Shown: one piece after another, positions 8,736 to 16,689 of the stretch
Layout of the letters: each line of letters starts with the position of its first letter
Position numbering within the stretch: the stretch's first letter is position 1
DNA from: Chitinophagaceae bacterium
GTDB taxonomy: Bacteria; Bacteroidota; Bacteroidia; Chitinophagales; Chitinophagaceae
DNA length: 64,000 nt
Assembly: GCA_947446645.1 (NCBI GenBank)
Contig: CANFHA010000004.1
Span: forward strand, 202,185 to 266,184
Reading direction: 5' to 3'
The notes under the pieces: generated by a model
Database searches by the model: none
What the model was told of the DNA's origin: nothing
The model's input: the letters and a program-made list of their open reading frames with translations, nothing else
Translations under genes and position numbers: made by a program

Positions 8736-10712
8736 ATGAAAATAATTTTTGTTTGCGCTTTAATGGGATTTATCGTTTTATACCCAAGTGTCTATTTGTT
8801 TGGACAAACGAAACCCAAAGCCAAAAAGTTAGGACGGTCAGTTGTCTTAGTAAAGTGTTATGACATTAACCACATTCAAATAGGTTGGGGCAGTGGTGTA
8901 ATAATTGATAGTAGAGGAACCTGTATAACCAATTATCATGTTTTGGAAAAGGCCTATTTTATAAGGATAAAAACTGAAGATGGCGTAGAATATGAAATGG
9001 ATAAAATTATCGGTGAAAGTGAAATAAGAGATTTAATCAAATTTACAATACTAAATACTCATACCACTTTTATTCCTGTCGTGCTATGCAAAAAGCTTCC
9101 GGAGAAAGGAGATGATGTATGGGCAATGGGTACCCCGGTAGCAATGGATAATATGAATGCATTTACTCCCGGCGCAGTAACGAATATCAAATCAGATTAT
9201 CGTTTTGTTGGTGACACAATTCTTCAGATAAATAACGCTATTGCACATGGAAGTAGTGGAGGTGGTCTTTTTAATAGTATTGGTGAATTAGTTGGCATAA
9301 CGAGTGCGGGTAGAGGCGATGAAGATGGAGCAAGAGCTGCGATGAATTACGCCATTTATGCGAGAGAGATTTTAAACTTAAGCCCAGTCTATAAGGATAG
9401 ATTGGAGAGTGCTGTCCCGGTGGTTATAGAAAAGAAGGAAGTATATACTCCGATCAAGGATATTCCAAAATATGAGCCGCCGAAATATGAATACCATCCA
9501 CCGCAAACTGGAAAAGTTTCTTTTTACACTGATTGGTCCAATAACACTATTAGGTTGTCAATTGATGGTAATAACGGTGCTTTGACACAGTACTTCCCGT
9601 CATCACCTCCATTATGCGGACAAAATGGGACGGTAACTTTTGATCTACCTCCGGGTACATATACATGGAGGGCGATTGGCATTTATGATATAGAATCTTT
9701 GAGAGAGAAGTTTTGGGATGGTGTGGTTACCGTAACCGCAAACGATTGCAAATTGGTTTTTTTACCTAAACCTTATGACGTGCATAATGCATCTGAATAC
9801 AAACCAAAACGAAATTCTGAATATAATGTACCTGTGAGAAGTTGGATGTTAGGAGTAGGTACAAGTGGAGGTACTTCACTTTATTTAGATAAATACTTTC
9901 GTAAGGGTAAATATGATCTTCAATTATCCTTTGATGGATTTGTGTATGGCAATTCTGACCAGAACAGTCAAAACACTGGTTATAGCTTTAATTATTCATG
10001 GAATAAATATGGTATTGGGTATTATAGAGTGTTTAGCACTAACGAAGGATATATAGATTTTGCATTAAGAACCGGCCTTTCAATAAGATATTTGAGTGGA
10101 TCATATTCTGGATATCTTTCTAACGGTAAAATAAATGATGTTTTCATCAATTGGAGAGCAGGACTTGATGTCTTAATTGCAAATCGAATTTTAATTAGAG
10201 GTGAAGTGGGTTACGGTTATGCAACACAAGGGTGGATAGTGTCTCAATCTGTATATCCAGTCGTTTCTTATTCAAGCGACTTATTAATTCCTAAATTCAC
10301 TTATGATTATGATTTATTATTAGGGTATAAATTTGGTAAAATGAAAAAACGACACAAGATTACAAACCGTATAGTAAAACACATTCCCGAATTATTGTTG
10401 CCAGGAGAGACGGATTTACATTTAGCAAAGAATATGCAATTATCCAAAACTAAAAAGGCCTATTCGACAAAAGGACGTATAAAAATGGGATTATTCTTTG
10501 CATCTGCAGCAACTGCAATAGGCAGTAATATTTATTCCAAATCCGAGTATTCTAAATACACTGCTGCTGATCCTAATTCCAATATTTCGCATTACAACAA
10601 CGCCAATTTAGCCCATAAAATTGCACTAACATCAAGTGCTGTAGTAGTGGGCTTATACTTGAATGATATTGTACATTTTTGCGCAAAAATTAAAACAATA
10701 AAATATCAATAA
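8736..10712 (+). CDS. Exported trypsin-like (S1C/Deg-type) serine protease with beta-rich C-terminus
   Basis: This 658-residue protein has a signal peptide (about residues 1-24) and a chymotrypsin-fold protease domain (about 33-220). The triad is visible: His68 in TNYHVL, Asp99 in RDLIKF, Ser174 in GSSGGGLF. No PDZ domain follows. Instead there is a small beta domain (about 255-345, GTVTFDLPPGTYTWRAIG), then a tyrosine/serine-rich region (about 365-545) that could be an outer-membrane-like barrel. Near the C-terminus are one or two hydrophobic stretches (about 588-600 and 630-645). It heads a three-gene run: its stop overlaps the next start by 1 bp (TAATG). The run is noticeably AT-rich by eye compared with the rpoBC backbone, suggesting transfer. 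It probably acts in the periplasm or at the outer membrane on an unknown substrate. Confidence 0.8.
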   Translation: MKIIFVCALMGFIVLYPSVYLFGQTKPKAKKLGRSVVLVKCYDINHIQIGWGSGVIIDSRGTCITNYHVLEKAYFIRIKTEDGVEYEMDKIIGESEIRDLIKFTILNTHTTFIPVVLCKKLPEKGDDVWAMGTPVAMDNMNAFTPGAVTNIKSDYRFVGDTILQINNAIAHGSSGGGLFNSIGELVGITSAGRGDEDGARAAMNYAIYAREILNLSPVYKDRLESAVPVVIEKKEVYTPIKDIPKYEPPKYEYHPPQTGKVSFYTDWSNNTIRLSIDGNNGALTQYFPSSPPLCGQNGTVTFDLPPGTYTWRAIGIYDIESLREKFWDGVVTVTANDCKLVFLPKPYDVHNASEYKPKRNSEYNVPVRSWMLGVGTSGGTSLYLDKYFRKGKYDLQLSFDGFVYGNSDQNSQNTGYSFNYSWNKYGIGYYRVFSTNEGYIDFALRTGLSIRYLSGSYSGYLSNGKINDVFINWRAGLDVLIANRILIRGEVGYGYATQGWIVSQSVYPVVSYSSDLLIPKFTYDYDLLLGYKFGKMKKRHKITNRIVKHIPELLLPGETDLHLAKNMQLSKTKKAYSTKGRIKMGLFFASAATAIGSNIYSKSEYSKYTAADPNSNISHYNNANLAHKIALTSSAVVVGLYLNDIVHFCAKIKTIKYQ

Positions 10713-11869
10713 TGAAATTATTAAGCTGGAAATATTGCCTTTATTTCATCTTAATCGTTTTGCTATTTAGTCAATGCGATAAGTTGAAATGGAATCTTGC
10801 TAAGATAGCTTCTGTAGCCACTGTAGTAACAATACCGATTTCAAATATCACGAGTAATTCAGCAATTTGTGGAGGTAGAATAACCAATGATGGAGGGGCT
10901 AAAATTATCGAAAAAGGTGTATGTTGGAGTACATTATCTTCTCCAACAATATTGTTAAGTACTAAAACAACGGATGGGAACGGCAATGGTAGTTATTCAA
11001 GTAATATAACTGGTTTGGTTCCGAATACATTATATTATGTTCGTGCATATGCTACCAATAGTATTGGAACAAGTTATGGTAATGAGTTGAATATTAACAC
11101 TTCAGTTGGTTTGCCGATACTTATAACCTCATCGATTAATTTATTAACGGATACTACTGCGGTCAGTGGTGGTACAATAACTAATGATGGAGGTTCAACA
11201 ATTAATGCAAGAGGGGTGTGTTGGAGTACATCTCCAGATCCTAATATTTTATCAGGCACTAAAACAACGAATGGGAATGGTATTGGAAATTATGAAAGTG
11301 ATATTTCTGGATTAATTCCCTTTACGGTTTATTATGTGCGAGCCTATGCCACAAACAATGTGGGCACTGGATATGGTGATAATGTAAGTTTTACCCCCCA
11401 TTATAATATTGGGCAAAATTATGGTGGGGGTATTATTTTTTATGTTTCAAACAGTGGCTTACATGGATTAATTGCAGCACCAATTGACCAGAGTACATCA
11501 TTAACATGGAGTTATTCTACAACAATTGCATGTAATTCCTATGATACTACTATTGGGTCAGGTTTTACAAATACTAATAGCATAATCAGTCATTTAGGAA
11601 CTTCCTATGGTGATTATGCTGCATTAATATGTAGAAATTACAGTGGAGGTGGATATAATGATTGGTATTTGCCTTCGTTAGGAGAATTGATCCAATTATG
11701 CAATAAAAAAGATTTAGTTAGTAATTTATCAAATGGAGATTATTGGAGTTCTTCAGAATATTATGATTATAGTCCAAATAATGCTTGGTTTGTACGATTT
11801 TCAAATAGCCTTATTGGTGTAAATCCAAAAGATTTTACTAAAAGTGTACGTGCAATTAGATCTTATTAA
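10712..11869 (+). CDS. Lipoprotein with two fibronectin-like repeats and a DUF1566 domain
   Basis: The N-terminus (LIVLLFSQC) is a lipoprotein signal with the lipidated Cys at about residue 22. Two repeats of about 90 residues follow (about 50-130 and 140-225). Each contains TNDGG, GVCWST and YYVRAYATN, as in the fibronectin-like repeats of Bacteroidota surface proteins. The last ~150 residues (NIGQNYGGGIIFYV, DWYLPSLGEL, YWSSSEY, then a terminal VRAIRSY) are a DUF1566/Lcl-type C-terminal domain, often found in surface-exposed proteins. It overlaps the upstream protease by 1 bp and is followed after 10 bp by a membrane protein, so the three are probably made together. A structural or ligand-binding role at the cell surface is inferred. 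Confidence 0.8.
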   Translation: MKLLSWKYCLYFILIVLLFSQCDKLKWNLAKIASVATVVTIPISNITSNSAICGGRITNDGGAKIIEKGVCWSTLSSPTILLSTKTTDGNGNGSYSSNITGLVPNTLYYVRAYATNSIGTSYGNELNINTSVGLPILITSSINLLTDTTAVSGGTITNDGGSTINARGVCWSTSPDPNILSGTKTTNGNGIGNYESDISGLIPFTVYYVRAYATNNVGTGYGDNVSFTPHYNIGQNYGGGIIFYVSNSGLHGLIAAPIDQSTSLTWSYSTTIACNSYDTTIGSGFTNTNSIISHLGTSYGDYAALICRNYSGGGYNDWYLPSLGELIQLCNKKDLVSNLSNGDYWSSSEYYDYSPNNAWFVRFSNSLIGVNPKDFTKSVRAIRSY

Positions 11870-11879
11870 ATTAACAACA

Positions 11880-12422
11880 ATGATCAGCCCCGAGGCAATT
11901 AAGCTGCTAAATAGTATTCTTTATGATTTCCCAACAGACGGGATGTTTAGTGTTTCTGATTATACTGCCGATAAAAAAGATGGTCACAGTTTTGATAAGG
12001 AAATAGCTGATTTCCTGTTAGCGGAAGGGTTTGTTAAGTTTATCAGAGGTAATATATTATCACGAGAAAAAGAACACAGAGAGTTCACGTTAACTGATAA
12101 AGGAATTAAATTACAAGAATGTGGCAGTTATGAAAAGTATGTTGATTATACTATTTCTGAATTCGGGAGGTTAAATCAACTTGAAAAAGAGGGTTCCCAA
12201 ATGGCCCATAGACAGTCCATTTTAGCGGAAAGGCAGGTTTGGATAAACATTTGGATTGCTGTTGGGGTATCGGTTGCTGGAATTTATTATAGTCTTGAGA
12301 TTCGACAGCATCACCCAGGCTTTTATAATAGGACGTTCTATTATTTTTTATCAATAGGTATCGTAATATTATTATGGAAAATCCTGTCATGGCTCCTGCA
12401 CAGGAAGGGTAAAACCAAATAG
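11880..12422 (+). CDS. Winged-helix-like protein with two C-terminal membrane helices
   Basis: I start at ATG 11880 (MISPEAIKLL); an in-frame ATG at 11844 would overlap the upstream gene. Residues ~1-85 (GHSFDKEIADFLLAEGFVKF, EFTLTDKGIKLQECG) have the look of a winged-helix or DUF-type helical domain. A short linker follows, then two membrane helices (about 121-140 and 155-173), and a basic tail. I do not recognise the family. It is the third gene of the AT-rich run with the protease and lipoprotein and is followed by a terminator hairpin at 12499-12530. It could be the inner-membrane or cytoplasmic partner of those two envelope proteins; this is inference from position only. Confidence 0.65.
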   Translation: MISPEAIKLLNSILYDFPTDGMFSVSDYTADKKDGHSFDKEIADFLLAEGFVKFIRGNILSREKEHREFTLTDKGIKLQECGSYEKYVDYTISEFGRLNQLEKEGSQMAHRQSILAERQVWINIWIAVGVSVAGIYYSLEIRQHHPGFYNRTFYYFLSIGIVILLWKILSWLLHRKGKTK

Positions 12423-12498
12423 GCATAAAATAAACTTTATCAGATTATAGCAATAGAATACCTTTGCTATGTCGCCCGACAAAGTATATTATTTCAAC

Positions 12499-12530
12499 TA
12501 CCGGTAGCTGAGAACTACCGGTATTTTATT
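12499..12530 (+). terminator. Terminator after the three-gene envelope run
   Basis: Perfect 9-bp arms at 12499-12507 and 12515-12523 (TACCGGTAG and its complement) enclose a 7-nt loop and are followed by TTTTATT on the plus strand. The run of genes from 8736 ends here, facing the convergent small gene at 12526. Confidence 0.75.
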
Positions 12531-12741
12531 CTGGTAAGCCTAACTTAAATTCCCTATATAGTTCATCGTATATTACTCTGTAAACGGCTGGGGAGTGTGG
12601 CATTCTTTCATAACTAACCTTAATCGTTCTGGGATCATCTTTAGTTTCCAGAGGTATACATTCCTGCCTTTCTAATGGCCTATACCCTGACTTCACAAGT
12701 TCAATAGCAGCGAGTAATATTGTGTTGTTTATTTCCTTCAT
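12526..12741 (-). CDS. Small hypothetical protein
   Basis: A 71-residue soluble protein of balanced composition (MKEINNTILLAAIELVKSGY at the start). It has no recognised domain, signal peptide or membrane segment. Its stop abuts the hairpin at 12499-12530. It lies in the accessory region between the envelope run and a phage-like gene, and looks like the small accessory proteins of Bacteroidota plasmids and phages. The good composition and clean end support a real gene, but nothing more can be said. Confidence 0.5.
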   Translation of the reverse strand: MKEINNTILLAAIELVKSGYRPLERQECIPLETKDDPRTIKVSYERMPHSPAVYRVIYDELYREFKLGLPE

Positions 12742-12986
12742 CGTACATTATTTTACTACTTTGTAATACAAGGTACAAAGTTATGCCAAGTACCTGATAA
12801 TAGCAAATAAATCATACGTTAGAAACAATATTTACCCGGCTACCTGAGAATTTAGAAAACTTTGTGTGAACGGTAAAGAGACAGAGATAGTCCTCAATCA
12901 GGCTTAAACTTGCGTTTCGCCCAACTACAATAAATACCCTGGTTCAATACCCCCGCTTATAGCTATTTTTTCATTTATGCCGAAAA

Positions 12987-13637
12987 TTAGTCAAAGCTGA
13001 ACTCATCGTATTCCTCCCGTATGTACCTCTGCAATTCCTTTTCTTCCTTTTCTGCTTTTTTCTGCCTCCAGGTTTGTTTGTATTGTTTTTGCTTCTGGAA
13101 CATTTTGGTTACGGGCCATATTGGGCTTGAAGACCAGTAATTGTGATAGCCACCTTCTGTTTTCATAACAGCAGATACAGCCCTTTGAAGATTGCGACAT
13201 GGTTTAAAACTTACCCTATAGCTTTTCAGCTTGCAGCCGTATGGGTTGGTTGTGTAGTATATTTTGGCTATAAGTCCATTGGTGTGCCAGTTCATGTGGT
13301 GAACTTCAAAACCGCATTGCCTGGAAGCATTATAGTCAACGTTATACTGTGCGGTTTCATTTGTTGGGTTAGAAAGACCGGTAACGGCAGCACCCAAACC
13401 ACCTGGTAACTTTACCCCTTTCCGGTTACTGATAACTTCATTAGCATAATGTTTAAGAATTGCCTTTATTACCCCGGCTATCTGATTGTTAGTAAGTTCT
13501 GCCAGGCTTGGATATTGTTCTTTTGCAGCAGCGAAAAACCCATACCTGTCATCATCCGGGTAGGCAATAAGGTTAATGCCATCGTTCCTATTCCTGGGGG
13601 CATGGAGATCGGGTGCTTTAAACGGTTTTCTTTCCAT
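12987..13637 (-). CDS. Phage/plasmid-type hypothetical protein
   Basis: The 216-residue soluble protein has a central region with KGVKLPGGLGAAVTG and KIYYTTNPYG. It is followed by VSFKPCRNLQRAVS, a pattern I associate with uncharacterised proteins of Bacteroidota phages (a conserved short basic strand followed by W/Y-rich motifs). The C-terminal 45 residues are a highly charged Lys/Glu/Gln coiled-coil-like tail. No enzyme motif is visible. It lies alone on the minus strand, with a long non-coding repeat-rich region upstream (13638-14946). The phage or plasmid link is an impression from sequence style and context, not a firm family assignment. Confidence 0.6.
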   Translation of the reverse strand: MERKPFKAPDLHAPRNRNDGINLIAYPDDDRYGFFAAAKEQYPSLAELTNNQIAGVIKAILKHYANEVISNRKGVKLPGGLGAAVTGLSNPTNETAQYNVDYNASRQCGFEVHHMNWHTNGLIAKIYYTTNPYGCKLKSYRVSFKPCRNLQRAVSAVMKTEGGYHNYWSSSPIWPVTKMFQKQKQYKQTWRQKKAEKEEKELQRYIREEYDEFSFD

Positions 13638-14946
13638 ATCCTAAAGTTACGAATGATGGAGGTATGTGTATCAATACACTTTTTATGTTTAAAATTTCCT
13701 CCCAAAATTATAGCTAAACAAAAATTGTGCACATGTACCCCGGTATGTGGTTAATGCCCCCACCTGTGTGTGTTCGAGAAAGACAAGACCTATCTTTGCT
13801 TTTTATGATTAGCTACTGAAAAGCGGGATCACCCCCGGCCTTTTAATAGACCTTTGCCTCATTACCTGCTGCAAACTTGCAATCCCTTTAATCCTTCCAT
13901 CAGCTTTGAATGTTTGACCTTTGCTGCACGAGCAACTAAAACGTGAGGGCTTACCGTGTTACGTGAGGGCTACCAGCAGCAGTACCCTGATTAGGCTGCA
14001 TCACTAACCCTGTTCAGTGTCAATACACTACCAAACATCGGAAGCACATCTATTTGATTATACCAGGCTGCAGTTCCCTGATGTAGCTGTAGTAGTATGT
14101 ATTTTCAGCAGCAGTTCCCTGATTAAGCAGGTTCATCGGTGTGTGGTCAATGCAAGAAATGGACGAATGATTGTTTGTCTGTTGCATTGCCACACTTCCA
14201 CCAGCACTGTATCTTTTGCTTTTGCCAACGCTTATGTAAACATGCCAACACACAGCAAAATCTACGCTGGTTCCTTTTGATAGTTTGTCCGCCCCCATGC
14301 CGCAAAACTCATAGCACAGGATTACGCATTTGCTACCATTAGGCACCTGCAAGTTATTGGGCAGATGATCTGATATACAGCAGTGGTACTATGATTGAGT
14401 ATGCTCCCATCCTGCTATGAGTTTTGTATGGCGGCCCACCCACAGGCTAACCCACAATAAACTATCTATCTATTTGTCCGGCCAGTGCAGGTGAAAGCTG
14501 TCCCACCCACAAAGGCCAACACACTACAGCATTCCCCTTTGCACCCCACAGCAAGAGTTAGCTCCTTCACTTCATTGTTTCACGGCTACACACAGGGCTA
14601 CTGGTGAAAAATGCAGTTCAGTCACTAACACTTGCTTTCTGCCAACCCTGCCACCAATGGAATAGTTTATCTGCCACACACAGGCCATTCCAGGGGGCGG
14701 TAAAGAGTATGGTATATACTACCCTCATGTACCCACAAAACGGGTTACCGTGCAGATGATAATGACTATTGCATCGTTCAGTAATCCTATTCAGCACCTT
14801 CGGAATAGTCATTACCATCTTTCGGTGTTCTATCCTGCGGGAGTGTTTGACCTCTGCTTTACAAGTGGCAGTAACCCGGCAGGTAGAGAAAAATCCCTAC
14901 AAAATCCTTCTGCCTTTCTTATCTGTAGCAACCAAATACACAATAT
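13638..14946. repeat. Repeat-rich non-coding region (possible origin or structured RNA locus)
   Basis: There is no credible gene in 1.3 kb. Several short repeat families are visible. Two copies of ACGTGAGGGCT lie exactly 20 bp apart (13941, 13961). Three ~20-bp copies of GCAGTWCCCTGAT plus a GTAGC/TAGGC-like tail lie at 13979-13998, 14070-14089 and 14111-14130. Degenerate CCACMCACAGGC-like motifs occur near 14243, 14435, 14501, 14586 and 14674. Inverted repeats are present at 14303-14316/14413-14426 (14 bp) and 14755-14770/14804-14819 (15 of 16 bp). Such iteron-like and hairpin content fits a replication or transfer origin, or a non-coding RNA, of the mobile element. None of these is proven. 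Confidence 0.5.
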
Positions 14947-15420
14947 ATGCAATACTTCAAAGACTGTCGCACGATAGACGAAGTCAAGGCCATGTACAAG
15001 CTACTGGCAAAACAACATCACCCGGACTGCGGTGGAGATACCGAGACCATGCAAGCCATTAACACCGAATATCCACAAGCATGTGCCCGTGTACTAAGAG
15101 GCGAAAACATGACCAGTGAGGACACGGAGGAACAGATACGCATGTCCGAGGAATACAGGGCAGTAATCGAACTGCTGATAGTGCTACCGGGCATTATCAT
15201 TGAGGTAGTAGGTAACTGGATATGGGTAACCGGGAATACTCGACCTGTAAAGACACAACTGAAAGCAGCCGGTTTGTTTTTCGCTTCAAAGAAAGTGGCC
15301 TGGTACTACAGAGCCGAAGAGTACAAGACCACAGGCAGCAAGAAAAGCCTTGATGAGATCAGAGCAAAATACGGAAGTGAGCAGGTGAAATCCCGCAGAT
15401 ATAGTACCGCCATTGAATAA
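14947..15420 (+). CDS. J-domain protein of mobile-element type
   Basis: The N-terminal ~60 residues form a minimal J domain: helix II ends in YKLLAKQHHPDCGGD with the diagnostic HPD at residues 25-27. It should recruit and stimulate a DnaK-type Hsp70. The remaining ~95 residues contain a hydrophobic stretch (about 78-90) and GNWIWVTGNTRPVKTQLKAA, then FFASKKVAWYYR. I recognise this arrangement from small J-domain proteins of Bacteroidota phages and conjugative elements, but not its function. It is not a DnaJ homologue in the strict sense (no Gly/Phe or zinc regions). It is followed 17 bp later by another small gene. Confidence 0.8.
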   Translation: MQYFKDCRTIDEVKAMYKLLAKQHHPDCGGDTETMQAINTEYPQACARVLRGENMTSEDTEEQIRMSEEYRAVIELLIVLPGIIIEVVGNWIWVTGNTRPVKTQLKAAGLFFASKKVAWYYRAEEYKTTGSKKSLDEIRAKYGSEQVKSRRYSTAIE

Positions 15421-15437
15421 CCGCCAAAACAACCTGT

Positions 15438-15683
15438 ATGATAAAGAAAATACACAACGTCATTGACGTTATAGAATTCATCCTGCAGTTATCAGCAGAG
15501 ATCGGAGACGGGAACCCATTCGAGGCACTGAACATGCCGGGGAGGTATAGTGAAGAAGAAAGGAGCATCAGGAATGCACTAATGGATAAATGTTTCGAGG
15601 TATGCGCCAAACAAAACCAGAATGTCAAATGTCTGGTACTGGTGCTGTTTAATGAAGCACTGATTACACAGCCACCCGCATGA
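15438..15683 (+). CDS. Small hypothetical protein
   Basis: An 81-residue, probably helical soluble protein (VIDVIEFILQLSAEIGDGNP in the middle). It starts 17 bp after the J-domain gene on the same strand, so the two are likely an operon. No family is recognised. It is the last gene before the tRNA-Lys scar at 16001. Confidence 0.55.
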   Translation: MIKKIHNVIDVIEFILQLSAEIGDGNPFEALNMPGRYSEEERSIRNALMDKCFEVCAKQNQNVKCLVLVLFNEALITQPPA

Positions 15684-15945
15684 AAATAGTTGCCATTACA
15701 ATGACCAGTATTAAGCCGCCTATAAGGTATGGTACAGTTGGGTGTATCTGGTGTAAAGACAGGTCAGGTGGCAAGACGGTTATATTGTATTTTGTTTACT
15801 GTGCATCAGGTGAAGTAGTGTAGTGCGCACTTATACTACTGCATCGTACAGGTTTCTTTTGAGAAGTGTCTATCCGTCTATAATTGCCAAAGACCCCTAA
15901 AACGAAATCCATTTTTTGATATGTTGTACCTATGCTGTACCACTA

Positions 15946-15985
15946 ATGAAAAATTCCCTGTAGAGTATTGATTCTACAGGGAATT
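15946..15985 (-). terminator. Terminator downstream of tRNA-Lys fragment
   Basis: Perfect 13-bp arms at 15952-15964 and 15973-15985 are followed on the minus strand by a T-rich run. It lies 15 bp beyond the 3' end of the tRNA-Lys fragment, as expected for the native terminator of that tRNA gene. Confidence 0.75.
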
Positions 15986-16000
15986 TTCAATTTCAAAGTG

Positions 16001-16044
16001 GTCCCTCAGGGACTCGAACCCTGGACCCGCTGATTAAGAGTCAG
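16001..16044 (-). other. 3' half of a tRNA-Lys(CTT) gene, likely attachment-site scar
   Basis: Read on the minus strand, the segment gives the anticodon loop CTCTTAA (anticodon CTT), the 3' anticodon arm, the variable loop, a perfect T arm (CAGGG, TTCGAGT, CCCTG) and the acceptor 3' strand AGGGACC with discriminator A. The sequence on the 5' side (above 16044) has no D-arm and does not form an acceptor stem with the 3' end, so this is not a working tRNA. A breakpoint in the anticodon stem is the classic product of tyrosine-recombinase integration at a tRNA 3' end. It borders the accessory region 7.1-15.7 kb. No integrase and no intact copy are seen in the window. Confidence 0.8.
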
Positions 16045-16460
16045 TGATACTTCACGACTTGGTGCGTTAAGGGCACAGCGTGTATTTATAATGTCCATTT
16101 GAATTCAAACGTACCTCTCCTTTAAATACGAGGCATAAGTATAAATACCTGTTTTGAAGCATGGGTATTTATACCTGGTACCCATAAAAATAACAGGCAA
16201 TCACTTCACATCGCCCCTAAAAAATCATTAATATCTCTCAATTATTCACTACAATTATCTATAATATCAAAAGTCACCCAAATCAAAGCCAAAATCACCT
16301 TCAAACCCTTGCTGGTGGCTCAAAGAAATTTACATCATAGACGCGTAGGTGATTATCATACACCAAAAAGTGCGCTATCATAAAACTTCAGTTTCCACAT
16401 TCAGAAGACCTGTCCGACCTTTGGGCTCACGAAAGCAATTCCTTCTACTAAAATAATCAA
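16045..16460. other. Non-coding, AT-rich
   Basis: No gene is visible. The segment lies between the tRNA scar and the duplicated leader region of the orphan HTH gene. Confidence 0.4.
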
Positions 16461-16669
16461 ACACCTTTGCTACGTTAAAAAACAACACAGAAAACTGCGC
16501 CTTTTGCGCCTTCGCGAAAGACCCTTTAATACACAGGAACCGCACTTGGTGAGAGAACGATTAATACACTTCAACCCACCTTTGCTACCTGAAAAAAAGC
16601 AACACAGAAAACTGCGCCTTTGCGAGAGACCCTTCAATACACGGAAACTTGGACTCGGCGAGAGACAAC
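16461..16669 (+). repeat. Imperfect tandem duplication upstream of HTH gene
   Basis: Copy 1 (16461-16558) and copy 2 (16576-16669) share in the same order ACCTTTGCTAC, CAACACAGAAAACTGCGCCT, GAGAC/AAGACCCTT, AATACAC and GGYGAGAGA. They differ by small indels. The second copy ends 20 bp before the HTH start at 16690, so the repeat forms its 5' region. Confidence 0.7.
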
Positions 16670-16689
16670 CAACACCTTAAAACCCTGCT

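Noticed and set aside
14017..14352. Overlapping short frames on both strands in the repeat region
   Set aside because: Composition is irregular (many His, Cys and Gln), the frames overlap each other and the short repeats, and no start signal is evident.
16001..16075. Complete tRNA-Lys gene
   Set aside because: No D-arm, T before the anticodon stem is mismatched and no 5' acceptor strand pairs with the 3' end; only the 3' half is present.
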